From the NCBI GenBank assembly GCA_045644145.1, contig JAZRGK010000058.1, positions 1 to 64,000 on the forward strand: a stretch of DNA of 64,000 nucleotides, given 5' to 3'. Positions within the stretch are counted from its first letter, which is position 1; every line of letters starts with the position of its first letter. This document shows, piece by piece, positions 19,301 to 28,206 of this stretch. This DNA is from Flemingiibacterium sp045644145. GTDB taxonomy: Bacteria; Bacillota; Clostridia; Oscillospirales; CAG-272. A model generated the notes under the pieces. It worked only from the letters and a program-made list of their open reading frames with translations, was not told where the DNA came from and did no database searches. A program made the position numbers and the translations under genes.

Positions 19301-19638
19301 GTTTCGATGCCGAAATAGCTGTAATCCTGTCCGAATATGTAATCCTTGCCGTCAATACGTACCGTTGTATAGGACGTACCGTTGCTTCTTGCCGCCGCCT
19401 CGTTATAAAGAAGCGGAATATTGTTGTCAAATGTCTTCTGCGGATGACCCTCTTTGGTTTCCACAGAGAACGCTCCAGTGTCCGCATCGTATGCGAAGCG
19501 GACATAATCGTTTGCGATCTTATATACGCTTCCGCTTATCAGCGACTCGATACCGAGAGCCGCCGCACTTTCGGCGAGAGTCGGTACCATCATAAAGATG
19601 ACAAGCAGAATTGATATAATTCTTTTAGAAAGCTTCAT
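13333..19638 (-). CDS. Giant secreted protein with C-terminal dockerin
   Basis: A 2101-residue protein. Signal peptide about 1-28; a large N-terminal beta-rich region; a Gly/Asn/Thr/Ser linker (about residues 795-915) made of some 21 GNTSG units; further beta-rich domains including Ig-like folds (about 1540-1960); and a C-terminal dockerin (about 2040-2101) with both calcium-binding repeats, DYDGNGYVNVTD and DVNGDGIINVID. No carbohydrate-active enzyme motif was recognised. SD AAAGGAG precedes the ATG, and the gaps to both neighbours are about 10 bp. The dockerin suggests attachment to a cohesin, most simply the one in the following gene. Confidence 0.85.
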   Translation of the reverse strand: MKLSKRIISILLVIFMMVPTLAESAAALGIESLISGSVYKIANDYVRFAYDADTGAFSVETKEGHPQKTFDNNIPLLYNEAAARSNGTSYTTVRIDGKDYIFGQDYSYFGIETDLYTPVISNGGRLMSVSWGVKGYLITQNVIISEIEDSDLAGNIGIGYTVVNMNDTPGNVGIRLLLDNALDSKVDAPYVINSEIFSPTIVETEYSDMAGNMPQQLTYVDSLANTKKMAYAMLKGWSGESDTTPDKVIVGHWANLANTRYDYTPDASCDFSNYSNAHRVPDTATAIYWSEEEVAAGGSRTMEMLYGIGNFTADLSKEHLGMSVNVPSVKLNSKGDGYQNGGEIELIITLDNSVDGAVDIITAQVDIFLEEGLTFKDSGLSEEKLTYGEYVGVEILNMGIPKGTVKTIKRTVVVSPEANLTSKNITVNVSATEYTSEIEWTQATYSSQKNVLVPGVDGVLPDVKMTSVSPQKVYTDGEKNITVSGDMEALKALKASTGWELYLIKGFHKVRIDKSTIAFPNETYKTMTFSTDESLSVGDYKIELHLTDKQLKDELTSKVIAAEVLSVSDDERYRAQSYGLVAMVRFEKDNYPAYDFVSFISEEQLKQFEEGEFTGRGLKHDFITFDPETSEIMAVVRGKIRYMNENGKLFYQANTTDGDVTINNLLVYDGAEPLTMSIEGDWWSTQNDNIATIAGNGRIKVIGSITVWHNGWSLEGKDGVMSTLEAEDEDEAFILQLGIGGSIIQYIGGILIDLKYGQLTRDEDLYGISFGGKATLPIKAKKQADASKPGDSTKPGDSTKPDSGNTSGGNTSGGNTSGGNTSGGNTSGGNTSGGNTSGGNTSGGNTSGGNTSGGNTSGGNTSGSGNTSGGNTSGGNTSGGNTSGGNTSGSGNTSGSGNTSGSGNTSGGNTSGSGNKVGLTLPSGDNPPQLTVTTSDSKLGQYVNSLGKIEDEPDDGEITAEIEDIIFGHKSYNEETGEYETGFVGINTSLEVKLPADVLGGVFKNKFGVEATVYINTLDKEFGFDFGVEVKNLFECEVTLMLKQITRKGVERYYPDEVKAYLSVEAVKVPFFGIPGVFITGGGFGISDLAETLKDKDEDEGLYFPTIYGRIDLSFVEILNGVFEVEFNLEHVSLTGEVTLNNDDDGKILKLEAGANIRWKPDFNINIYGNGTLLQGLMKGGMTVTIRKDYFYVYYYATLGIPESVPLIGGMELGGVEAAGSTDFIGANLKIIGIKFGFIYYWGGDWEIGQGIDLSGRGDAIKAFDTSYYDENGKYVQCTALYGTNLRRLTSTKVDSGRAGDILIKKVFDPTAEDALLLEVPFDGVKFPTAEEIILLTPSGKQIEMIPDDGQGGGNFLINDRGEGAQKYIYITVTDKELLEEGEWTLSIATDGVTVSDFAVNGVDDLPDLAGVTYSYDASNPYQLTINYDVDGESDVPGALDVYITENPNALSSLRQSVADPNTGLISLGRFELENMRDGSVVADIPDTLLNGDYYVVCMLSQDVGGMSLAMNDTAFTFENDKLPENVDDVTISYGGDGDLRIEIERENDVEYNAYLIRILDENMNVIENGIFEQEVGEKFYNTQTGEYENDVYYFGENQGLVVGNTYYVAVDTVKYDGDKMYYSNESVYSNALVMPEKQTPVLLSVESNIDDSKSAQCVDTFEATYTFDRDVYFFIVADTLTKSYSTECKKVHTVSVPLIEGDHVIDFYAVTPEYDTTDSRIHEEAAFAFVVDTTAPLLKVGQDVSVNIEKEDEYTAISMQNVVVGDDGIISFSGVTDPDTVLTLDGTTDGITLNKDGSFTVSRKVTADRSKSELNLVAADKAGNKTTLLIHLVTPSLSDFGSVELTADKDTAIVNDVKKITIPVGTTVNLSAFGIYNSNRVALEGDDVSWKILYEQNIISFNEGVLTALVPGETAISVIYEIASFEVDGKVVKSTLTDVIVIEVTERKVSVGSGDDGVEVSVEAVRTDFASYSKIALIIDKDDISSVTTNVGGKETKFYYVGDNTYVASFASDVDVEDVLGGLTIIQSVDENDKATALLKGDYDGNGYVNVTDMNLAVDTFHGDNKYGLGDDAFIRGDVNGDGIINVIDAQLMLIYRINK
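16906..17235 (-). repeat. 15-bp coding tandem repeat (GNTSG linker)
   Basis: About 21 near-identical 15-bp units inside the dockerin gene, with a few 18-bp variants (GSGNTS). All keep the frame. Unit number could change by slippage without frameshift, altering linker length. It is not a CRISPR array: there are no spacers. Confidence 0.9.
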
Positions 19639-19650
19639 TTGTTACTCCTT

Positions 19651-22600
19651 TCACTCAGCCGTGTCAACGAATACCGTAATGGTAAAGTAGTCGCGCTTAT
19701 CGGTCTGAACAAATACGGTATACCAACCGTCCTCAAGGTCACGCGCAACAAATCTGCCGTTGTATGCGGTAAGGGGTGTACCGAGAGTCTTCATCTGACC
19801 CATTGTGTATATTCCCTTAGCAAACTTAGCGTAAGCAACGCCGCCAAAATTCTTCAGGCTTATTTCGATATCGTCGCTGTCAACGGTAATCGCGTTTGCG
19901 CTGTTGGGCATTTTACCGTTAATAAGAGCGATTGTATCGTAGAAGCCTATGAGTCTTACGGTTCTGCGAAGCTGTGTCTTGTTGCCGGCATCGTCGTATA
20001 TGGTATAGGTTATTGTATACGGCTTTGTTCTGTCGAACACATTCGCACTGATATCATCGGGATTGAAATCACCGAAGTCGATCTCAACCTTATCGGTAAG
20101 GTCTGTGCGTATATTCTGGAATATATCATACGCCACGAAATCGTAGAACTTCGACTTGTCGTACGCAAACTCGGGATCGCGTCCGCTCGTCATCCCCTCG
20201 ATGAAGATAAGCTCGTTATTTCCTTCAAAGGTGAGTGTCGGAGCCTCCTTATCGATGATCTCGATATCAACACCGTAGGAGGAAACTGTGCCGTTTACAG
20301 CCGCAAGGTTGAATGTAAACAGACCGTTTTCAGCATAAATAAGGCTGTTTGCCTTACCCTTGATATCGTTGCTTCCGAGAATGGATGTGTCCTTATCGGT
20401 AACAACCGTAACAGTTACATCTCTGTTTGTGGTCTTATAGACGTCGGAAGCTACCGTGTAACCTGCTTCGGTTCCGCTTGTATCCTTACCGATTTCCAGA
20501 GTCTTCTCAAATGTCTTCTTTTCCCATACGCCGCCGTCATTTCTTTCAAGATACTCATAGCTCCAGGAAACACTCTGTATTACAGGAGCACGGTCATCTA
20601 TACCCGAAACTGTCAGCTTAATAGTCTGGGAAATACCGGATTCATCAAAAATAGTGAAGGTATAGTCACCGTTCTGCTTAACGGTAAAGGTCTTGTCTGT
20701 GGTATAGGTGATACCGTCGTAAACCACTGAAAGCTCGGAAAGCTTACGGTATATATCGATCGGCATTCCGTTTTCGTCAAGCTTCTGTGCAAAGGAAATC
20801 TCGACGCTGAGCTCATCCTCTGCGAGAGTTGCAATCGCCTCGAGAGACGGAGGCTCAGCATAGATATTGTTAACGCTGATAACGCTCGCACCTTCATTGC
20901 CGTAATCGTCAATATAGAATACGCTTACATATCCGCTCTTCTTGAATCTTATCTCTGTTGCACCGGGAGTATAAACGATATCATACTGACCAAGGTTGTC
21001 GGAACGCTCAATTCCCGTTACAGTAACATTGGACTTCGAGAATTCCTCAATTTTCACAAGCACGCTTCTCGCAGTAACAGTTGTGGGAGGAGTGCTGTAG
21101 GAAAGCCTTACAATTTCGGGCTTTACCTTGTCGATATTGGAAACTGTAATCTGCGCCGCGAACTCATTTCCGGCTGCATCGTATGCAGTTACGGTGTAGT
21201 TGCCGGAAAGCGGGATCACAACGCTGTATTCGTTTCCGAGCACCTCGTCGTTCCATTCCATAAGCTCACCGGATGAGTTGCGAATCTCTGAGTAAACTAT
21301 CTCATTTACGTTATCCTTGTCTGCGATAGTAACAAACGCGGTAATATCCTTGTTGGTCTTGTTATAGTTTGAAAGTGTCCATTCGATAGTTCCGCCGTCG
21401 TTATCGTAAAGCTCATAGGAAACCGTCTTCGTGGCTGTATTTCCTGCGCTGTCGGCAAGCTCAAAGGTAAACGAGGTCTTTCCGCTTGTAAGGATCGTTT
21501 CGGTCTGCGTTCCGTTGTTCGATACGCTCATATCCTTATCGGAAGTCGGGAAGGTTATGACCGCCTTTACCGTGCGGTAGTATTTGCCTTCGGTGATGGG
21601 CTTCCACTTACCGAGATAATTCTCATAGTAGTAAGAAACCGTGTAATGCTCACCCTCTGTGATAGGAGTCTTGTCGATATTGGTAACGGTGTATGTTTCT
21701 TCATATGTCATACCGGCTTTGTTGGTAACGATATAGGTAACGCTGCCGTTTTCCGCAAACTCAACGCTGTCGGTTGTCTTCGCACCAAGCGCCTCGCTCT
21801 TTCCATCGACAATTCTCACAACGGATGCGATACCGCTTTCACTGTCGCCAAATGTCGCGTTTACGGTAACATTCTGATTTGTGGGAGTGCCGTTGGCAAT
21901 GTCAGCCTTGAAGGAAACTGTCGGAACAGTTTCATCGAATACAGAGGTATAGATTACCTCATCCTGATAGCGTTCAGCCTCAATGCCCTCTGCTGTGTAT
22001 GAAACAAAACCTACGTTCTTCTCAACAGAGCCGTCGTGAAGCGCAGTGAACACGAGCTTCGTGTAAGCGGTCTGCTCGGACTCTGTTTCATATACTTCGG
22101 ATTTTTCCGCATCAAAAACATATCCGTTAAGAACCGCATCTGAAAGATCAAACGTCTGAAGCTCATATTCGGGATTACCCTCTATGACAAGCTCTATAAC
22201 GTCGTCCTCGGTGAACGATATAAACGAACCGTTTTCAATTATCTCACCGTTCTTATAGAGATCATATACGAGCTTGAAGCCTTCAATAAACGTGGAATCC
22301 GACGCAAACGTGAAGGTGTAGGTGCGATTTGCCTCGTCAACCGCGTAGATCTTCTGCTCGGAGTTGTCGCTCGCCGTTCTGGTAATTGTTGTTACGTAGC
22401 TTCTGTCGGTTTGATTTGCCGCAATCTGCTCATTTTCATCATCACTGTCGCCCGTGACTAGAGAGGGATTAAGAACTGCAAGCGGCACGTTAAAGTCAAT
22501 CGTTACTGTAGCAACAGACTTGGTTATTTCGGGAGTACTTACAGTCGAAGTTACCTCAGCCTGCGCGTCCACCATACTAAATATGTTGGATTCGGGACGG

Positions 22601-25600
22601 AGCACGTAAGAGTTTCCGAGAATATCGGTGCTCATTACAGCAAGTCCCCAGTTTCCGTCAAGCCCACGCAGCACCATATCGTACTCTATGACACCGTCCG
22701 CGGTAGATTTTTCAACAGTAAACTTCGACTTGTGCTCGTTATAGAGGTTGAATGCTTCCTCGTCAATAACACTTTCAGCACTCGGATCTTTTACAAGTGC
22801 GAAATTAGTTATAACGGAGTTTGCATCCGTAACTTTAACTGTCATATTGACATCAGTACGTGCGCCGCTCTCAAAAGCTTCGCTTGCTGCACTGATTACC
22901 GGAGCATCCTTGTCAATGCACTTTACAGAGATCGGTACACGAACCTCGTTGCCTACTGCATCCGAAAGGGTTGCGAAGGTGTCAACGTTTCTCTTTACTG
23001 TCAGGATATACTTAAGATCGCTTTCCTTTACGAAGGATACAAGAGAGTTGGAAAGTGCAAGATTTGTAATACCGTTCGCATCGCTTGCGCTTACGGTTAC
23101 GGTTACATCGTCCTTGGTGGGATTTGATGTGCTGTATTCAATATCAAAGCTCGGAGCGGTCGTGTCGTAAATGATCTCGTAAGCATAAACGTCGCTCACA
23201 AGCGATATTGCGGGATCTGCGGTATTGCCCTTCTCTGCACACGCAACCTTGAAGTAAAGAGTGTTCTTGCCCTCTGTCAGTACCACGGGAGATACTATCA
23301 CAGAGTTTTGTGTAAGGTAATTTCCAAACACTTCCATAGGTTCTGCAAGAGTCATCCACGGACCAAAGTTAATGCCGTCGGTGGACACCTGATATTTTAC
23401 GAACTGCTCAGATGTAAGATCCTCTGCACAGATCATGTTATCAAGCACCTGGAGATATACGGTATAGTCCTGTGTGGGTGTTACGGAAATACCGTCAAGC
23501 TTCACCGCGATGTCGTCGCCTGCAGAAGCAATGGTCGGCTTCTTTGCACGAATCGAGAAGCTGTCGGGAACAGCATATGTAGCAGCGTCACCGTTTACGT
23601 CAGTTGCGGTTATCACAAGATAGTAAACGCCGTTTTCGTCAGGCTGAAGCTTGATGCTCTCGCGAACACCGATCTTGCCGTCGCCGTAAACAGTAGGTGT
23701 AAATGTTCCCTCTCCTGCGAGCACGCCGCCATTTGTATAAATCTGATAAGCGGCTTCCTTAACGCCGGAAACGTCCTCGATTACAACGGTCGCCTGCTGG
23801 AGTCGCTGTGGCTGTAAATATATGCTCTCCCACGAAACATCTATAACCGGGGCGAGATTATCGAAGATATAATTCTTCTCAAAGGTCACATTGTTGCCCG
23901 ATCTGATTTCGGTTACCTTATACTGCAGCTTATATGTGCCGTCGAGAGTAACCGGTACTCCGTCATCGCCAATCTGCACACCTGCGCCCACATCCTGTCC
24001 GTTATACAAAATGTAGCTCTGCGTGAGCGGGTTTGCATTTGCGGAAACGGGAATCCAGCGGTACTCGGTCTTATAAATACCGTCAATACCGTCAACTGTT
24101 TCTCTAAAGGAGATATCAAAGCTCTTCTTGGGAACAAGATTCGAGCTTGTTTCGATTGTATCGATTGTCTCATAGTTGTAGATCGCAAGATCAGAGGCAA
24201 ACTTTATAACCTCTGTTTCGTTGCCTACGCTGTCCTTTGTGAGGATGTAGAGATCACCCTCGAAGCTTTCTTTAAGCTTTGTGGAAATAACGATAGTCGG
24301 AAGATTTCCGTTTTCATCAGCCTCAACGAAATTCCACTTGCCTACGGTAGTATCAATTTCACCGGTTATTGCTTCTGCATCAAATTCAGGAAGACTCTCA
24401 CCACTCGGAACAAATACATAGTAAAGTCTTGCCCACGAAGCAAGCGTATCTCTGTAGGAATTACAGAAATCCGTAAGGGTGAAATTATACTCGGTATGCT
24501 TTACCTTCTGCGCATCCTGATACCAGCCGCTTTGAGTGAGCTCATATCTCGGAGCAACCGAGTCGATAAGCACGTTTTCAACTCTGCTGTTAGATATTGG
24601 GTTACCTGCATCGTCATAACCGTCGAAAACAAGCGTGTATACGCCCTCGGATGCAGTTGCCGTCTTGAGCGTTATCGGGAAATCCGCAAGAGTTGCGGTT
24701 GATACCGGAACGGTTACATTAAGGTAAGAGCCGGTGCTGCCGGTATAGTTGTTTACCGGCACCTTGGTTGTGCCGTCGAGAAGCGAATAGTTAACATAAG
24801 CCTCATCGTCTGCAGGGTGCGGAGCGGTGTTCGACTTATAAAGCTGTTCACTTGCACTTACGTGGAAGGTGTGCGAGGGCGCGATATTGTTTGTAATATC
24901 GAGCGCTACGCCGTCCTTGTCGGTAATGCTTACAGTGGGCTTCAGGGTATCCACCTTAAGAGTGGAAATATAGTAATCCCATGTGGTGCTGCCGCTGTTG
25001 AGCTTGTAGGTTACATTATTATATTTGGTAGAAACGTTTGTAAGGTGGAGATTCACACCTTCACCGTTGCCGTTAAAGTCTGCCGGAACAGTTCCGGTGA
25101 ATACGATCTTCTTGCCGTCGCTCGAGGGCGCGTAGTTAAGATCGGCAAGCTTAACGCTTGTGCCGTTGCCGCTGTAAAGAGCCGCGTTGCAGCTAAAATT
25201 ACTTACCAACGTCTTAATGTCCGCATCGCTGATAGAGGATACACAGTGGAGCGATGTGGGAGAAACTGTAATGGTAACGTTCTTCTTTGCGCTGTTTACG
25301 TAATCGTAATCCTGACGTGCTGTGAACACGGGAGTTTCCGAGTAGCTTACCTTACCGATATCGAAGCACTTACGGTAGATTGTAACTGTTTCGACATGTA
25401 CGAGGTTACTGCCACTCGTTGTAAAAAGCGAGCCTGCGTTTGACGAGCGTGCGGGGATCGAAAGCGTAAAGTTAAGCGTAGCCTTACCGATCCCCTTCGC
25501 CTTCATCTCGTTGTAGATCTGAGCATATGTAAGGCTCATACCGCCGGAAGCATCAGAGGTCGGCGCCTTGAAGGCGTTTGTAAACAGGGTTGTTGTACCT

Positions 25601-26253
25601 GCATTGAAGCTGTTGGAAATGGTAAGTGTCGGCGCATCGTCGCATCCAAACGGGTTGTATGTGCCGTACTGGTCAGTTGTCTGACCGTTCCATGAAAGAG
25701 AAAGCGAGCCGCCTTCATCTCCACCGATGTAAATGGTTTTTCCCCAGTTGTCAAACGAACCGATAGAAGTAAAATTACGCTTGGTATACGAGGTTATATC
25801 CTTTTCCCAATAGTCGCCGCCGTCCCATGTTCCACCTATATAATAGGCAGTGCCGTTGGTAAGGTCGGGAGTGTTGGGGTTCCAATAGGTCGGAAGCCAG
25901 AACTCAATGTTTCCGGGTTTCCAGTCTGATGCAACACCTTTATTATCACCCTGGTGAACGTGAAGGGACTTTATCATCCAAGGATAGGTATAAAGGTCAA
26001 TATAGTAGTTATGCTTTGAACCCTTCTCGAAGTCATCGTAGTCGGGATCGTCGAGATGAACGCGGCGAAGACCGTCGTTATGGGTTTGGAATCCTGCATA
26101 AATGGATGCATTTGTACCTGCATTGGATTCATCACGCGTAGAAATTCTGAATCTATATCTGAACGTGGATGCCGGCAAAGCGCTGACGAACTGTGTCATC
26201 GCAGGCAGCATCATTGCAAGTACGAGAACAAATGCCATTAATCTATTTTTCAT
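19651..26253 (-). CDS. Giant secreted protein with many Ig-like domains
   Basis: A 2200-residue protein. Start 26253 is chosen for the GGAGGATAAC SD; the stop of the upstream gene ends two bases before. A signal peptide spans about 1-25 (LMAFVLVLAMMLPAMTQFVSA-type). The rest is a long series of beta-sandwich, Ig-like modules with recurring endings such as YDDAGN, DKAPVI and DSVAP, typical of surface adhesins or spacers. No SLH, dockerin or LPXTG signal is visible at the C-terminus, so how it is kept at the cell, if at all, is unclear. It is third of five in the surface operon. Confidence 0.85.
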   Translation of the reverse strand: MKNRLMAFVLVLAMMLPAMTQFVSALPASTFRYRFRISTRDESNAGTNASIYAGFQTHNDGLRRVHLDDPDYDDFEKGSKHNYYIDLYTYPWMIKSLHVHQGDNKGVASDWKPGNIEFWLPTYWNPNTPDLTNGTAYYIGGTWDGGDYWEKDITSYTKRNFTSIGSFDNWGKTIYIGGDEGGSLSLSWNGQTTDQYGTYNPFGCDDAPTLTISNSFNAGTTTLFTNAFKAPTSDASGGMSLTYAQIYNEMKAKGIGKATLNFTLSIPARSSNAGSLFTTSGSNLVHVETVTIYRKCFDIGKVSYSETPVFTARQDYDYVNSAKKNVTITVSPTSLHCVSSISDADIKTLVSNFSCNAALYSGNGTSVKLADLNYAPSSDGKKIVFTGTVPADFNGNGEGVNLHLTNVSTKYNNVTYKLNSGSTTWDYYISTLKVDTLKPTVSITDKDGVALDITNNIAPSHTFHVSASEQLYKSNTAPHPADDEAYVNYSLLDGTTKVPVNNYTGSTGSYLNVTVPVSTATLADFPITLKTATASEGVYTLVFDGYDDAGNPISNSRVENVLIDSVAPRYELTQSGWYQDAQKVKHTEYNFTLTDFCNSYRDTLASWARLYYVFVPSGESLPEFDAEAITGEIDTTVGKWNFVEADENGNLPTIVISTKLKESFEGDLYILTKDSVGNETEVIKFASDLAIYNYETIDTIETSSNLVPKKSFDISFRETVDGIDGIYKTEYRWIPVSANANPLTQSYILYNGQDVGAGVQIGDDGVPVTLDGTYKLQYKVTEIRSGNNVTFEKNYIFDNLAPVIDVSWESIYLQPQRLQQATVVIEDVSGVKEAAYQIYTNGGVLAGEGTFTPTVYGDGKIGVRESIKLQPDENGVYYLVITATDVNGDAATYAVPDSFSIRAKKPTIASAGDDIAVKLDGISVTPTQDYTVYLQVLDNMICAEDLTSEQFVKYQVSTDGINFGPWMTLAEPMEVFGNYLTQNSVIVSPVVLTEGKNTLYFKVACAEKGNTADPAISLVSDVYAYEIIYDTTAPSFDIEYSTSNPTKDDVTVTVSASDANGITNLALSNSLVSFVKESDLKYILTVKRNVDTFATLSDAVGNEVRVPISVKCIDKDAPVISAASEAFESGARTDVNMTVKVTDANSVITNFALVKDPSAESVIDEEAFNLYNEHKSKFTVEKSTADGVIEYDMVLRGLDGNWGLAVMSTDILGNSYVLRPESNIFSMVDAQAEVTSTVSTPEITKSVATVTIDFNVPLAVLNPSLVTGDSDDENEQIAANQTDRSYVTTITRTASDNSEQKIYAVDEANRTYTFTFASDSTFIEGFKLVYDLYKNGEIIENGSFISFTEDDVIELVIEGNPEYELQTFDLSDAVLNGYVFDAEKSEVYETESEQTAYTKLVFTALHDGSVEKNVGFVSYTAEGIEAERYQDEVIYTSVFDETVPTVSFKADIANGTPTNQNVTVNATFGDSESGIASVVRIVDGKSEALGAKTTDSVEFAENGSVTYIVTNKAGMTYEETYTVTNIDKTPITEGEHYTVSYYYENYLGKWKPITEGKYYRTVKAVITFPTSDKDMSVSNNGTQTETILTSGKTSFTFELADSAGNTATKTVSYELYDNDGGTIEWTLSNYNKTNKDITAFVTIADKDNVNEIVYSEIRNSSGELMEWNDEVLGNEYSVVIPLSGNYTVTAYDAAGNEFAAQITVSNIDKVKPEIVRLSYSTPPTTVTARSVLVKIEEFSKSNVTVTGIERSDNLGQYDIVYTPGATEIRFKKSGYVSVFYIDDYGNEGASVISVNNIYAEPPSLEAIATLAEDELSVEISFAQKLDENGMPIDIYRKLSELSVVYDGITYTTDKTFTVKQNGDYTFTIFDESGISQTIKLTVSGIDDRAPVIQSVSWSYEYLERNDGGVWEKKTFEKTLEIGKDTSGTEAGYTVASDVYKTTNRDVTVTVVTDKDTSILGSNDIKGKANSLIYAENGLFTFNLAAVNGTVSSYGVDIEIIDKEAPTLTFEGNNELIFIEGMTSGRDPEFAYDKSKFYDFVAYDIFQNIRTDLTDKVEIDFGDFNPDDISANVFDRTKPYTITYTIYDDAGNKTQLRRTVRLIGFYDTIALINGKMPNSANAITVDSDDIEISLKNFGGVAYAKFAKGIYTMGQMKTLGTPLTAYNGRFVARDLEDGWYTVFVQTDKRDYFTITVFVDTAE

Positions 26254-26254
26254 G

Positions 26255-27955
26255 TTATCCTCCGTTTGTTTCATTTATTTTATCAAGTGCGGATATCGCC
26301 CCTTCGGGATATCCGACCTCGAATAAATCGTTTCTCACATCAGGGTAATCGCTATGCCGTATAAGCGGCAGGTAAATCGCAAGACCGCTGTATTTACCCT
26401 CTATGGCACTTCGCTTATAGTAAATCGCACTCTCAAGTGCAACCGCTATATCGCTTGTGTTCATGTCGAGTGTGTCAAACACAGCAAACAGATCGTATTG
26501 ATCCTTGCCTCCGTTATCGCCGTACGGAACAAGTCCTGCAGATGCAAGCTTCGCGGAAAGTCCGCCGCTGTTTAACTTTTCAAGCATCCGCGTGACTTCA
26601 TCTGTCAGCGCCGTAACCTTGTCAAGCCGTATCACCGACATCATCACGTCTTCCCTGTTCTGGGGCGCATGAACTACGAACGAATCGACTATAAGTCTTG
26701 CAAGCTCATGTGTCGTGAGCTTTGGATCAGCCGAAAGTGAATTCAGCCATGTTGTGTAGTAAATTCCGTCTGTCGGAGTGATATCCTCCGAGGCGATCAT
26801 ATATTCGCCAACATCCTTCAGAGCGTACGCCGTTTCAAGCGTTCCCATTAGGCAGGCATCGAACACAATAAGGTCGAATTTCTCACCGAACGCCCCCATA
26901 GCGGACTTCATATCCGCAAGAGAGAGTGAGGCGTCGCCGTTTAGCTCATCTCGTCCGAATCCGCCGAGCGTTCCCTCTCCGTGGTCCCACATGACAAGCA
27001 CGTATCTGTCGGCAACCACGTTTTCTTTAGCGTAAACGAGGAAATCCTCGAGTGTCTGCCGCTCACACATATTCACATCCTCAAGCACCGTAATATCGGT
27101 CAGTGAATTATCCGTTATGCGAAGCCGCTGTGTTGCTCCGTCATGAAGCTGTGTGTTGCGGTAATTCTTGGTTCCGCCGGTCTGCATCAGTATCTCGATA
27201 TTAGTAGTTGGTGCATCGAGAATTTCGTTTATGTCCATTGAGAGCATGCCAAGCTTGCTTTCAAGATCGGATGCCACCGCGTATATCAGCACCGCGGTCT
27301 TTTGCTCACTTCCCGGTATCCTTGCTTTTGCCGCCGCGAACTGACTCTGTGTAAACACCTTGTTTGACATCAGCTCTTTTGCGAGCGTTTTGCTTGAACC
27401 CAGCATCGGTGTATTCAGCGCGGCGTAGGTCAGCCTTGCAAGCTCACCGCGAGTGAATGTGTCCGGACCTTTTTTTGTAGCAAACTTATGAAGCGCAAAT
27501 TCATAAGCTTCCGAATACCTGAACTGTCCGCCAACGTCATCGGAGTATCCGAGTGCACGAAGTAAAAGCGTCGAATACTGCCTGTGATCTATCGGCATAT
27601 TTGAGCCGAATTCGGTTTGTGATATGCCCTTTGAGATATTGTTTTCGTATGCGTAGCCGATATAGGCGTCTGCCCATCCGGCATCTGTGAACGGATGCTC
27701 GAAGTCGCCCGTGAGCGCCTCATCCTCCTTGCCGAGCACACGTATGAGAAGCGTTATCGCCTCGGCTCTTGTTGTGGTACGCTCAAGCTCGTATCCGTTT
27801 CCGGTTCCCCTAAAAAGTCCGATTTGTGCAAGCGCATCGGCATACGGCTCGTTTGCCTCCGCCGCACTTATAGGCAAAGCCATAAGCAGTACAAGTATTA
27901 CTGTCAAAAATATGATAATTCTAATTTTTATATTGATCACCTCTTTCACGGACAA
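26255..27955 (-). CDS. SLH protein with clostripain-like (C11) protease
   Basis: A 566-residue protein. A signal anchor (about 10-32) is followed by three SLH-type repeats (35-190) and a C11 cysteine peptidase domain (about 218-550). The catalytic pair is visible as His325 in VMWDHGEG and Cys368 in IVFDACLMG. C11 enzymes cleave after Arg or Lys and are often self-activated. It probably processes proteins at the wall, perhaps the giant products of the same operon. The start is uncertain: the frame opens at a TTG (27955) without SD, while a strong GAGGTG SD lies six bases before an ATA codon at 27931 that would give a standard signal peptide. Confidence 0.88.
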   Translation of the reverse strand: MSVKEVINIKIRIIIFLTVILVLLMALPISAAEANEPYADALAQIGLFRGTGNGYELERTTTRAEAITLLIRVLGKEDEALTGDFEHPFTDAGWADAYIGYAYENNISKGISQTEFGSNMPIDHRQYSTLLLRALGYSDDVGGQFRYSEAYEFALHKFATKKGPDTFTRGELARLTYAALNTPMLGSSKTLAKELMSNKVFTQSQFAAAKARIPGSEQKTAVLIYAVASDLESKLGMLSMDINEILDAPTTNIEILMQTGGTKNYRNTQLHDGATQRLRITDNSLTDITVLEDVNMCERQTLEDFLVYAKENVVADRYVLVMWDHGEGTLGGFGRDELNGDASLSLADMKSAMGAFGEKFDLIVFDACLMGTLETAYALKDVGEYMIASEDITPTDGIYYTTWLNSLSADPKLTTHELARLIVDSFVVHAPQNREDVMMSVIRLDKVTALTDEVTRMLEKLNSGGLSAKLASAGLVPYGDNGGKDQYDLFAVFDTLDMNTSDIAVALESAIYYKRSAIEGKYSGLAIYLPLIRHSDYPDVRNDLFEVGYPEGAISALDKINETNGG

Positions 27956-27956
27956 T

Positions 27957-28163
27957 CTAATTCGTCTGTCTTATGGGGTATTTGCATACCCCAACCTCGG
28001 GTACGCCTGACCTTTGTTCCTTGAAGTATGCGTATTTGCAAAACCAACAGTTGGTTATCGGCTTGCCGAGGCATTTTCGATTTGAAAAATGCTCACACGC
28101 AGTAGAACGCGTTATTTTCACATTCGCTTCGGAACATGCCAATACCATATGTTCAATGTTCAT
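27957..28163 (-). CDS. Small Cys-rich protein, first gene of the surface operon
   Basis: A 68-residue soluble protein starting MNIEHMVLACSEANVK after GGAGGAG (start 28163). Six cysteines are present, including a WFCK motif and spaced C/H residues (CEHF, KCLG, NCWFCKY, VCKY), suggesting a metal-binding or disulfide fold. It lacks a signal peptide. The stop lies right before the protease gene, so it is probably co-transcribed. It does not look like an AgrD pheromone precursor. Function unknown. Confidence 0.6.
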   Translation of the reverse strand: MNIEHMVLACSEANVKITRSTACEHFSNRKCLGKPITNCWFCKYAYFKEQRSGVPEVGVCKYPIRQTN

Positions 28164-28206
28164 GTACTCCTCCAAAAAGCATTCGAATATGTGCATATTT
28201 GTCTAA

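Noticed and set aside
19639..20730. Long plus-strand frame opposite the 2200-aa gene
   Set aside because: Antisense to a gene with signal peptide, SD and Ig-like repeats; the frame has no SD and Cys/Val-rich random composition.
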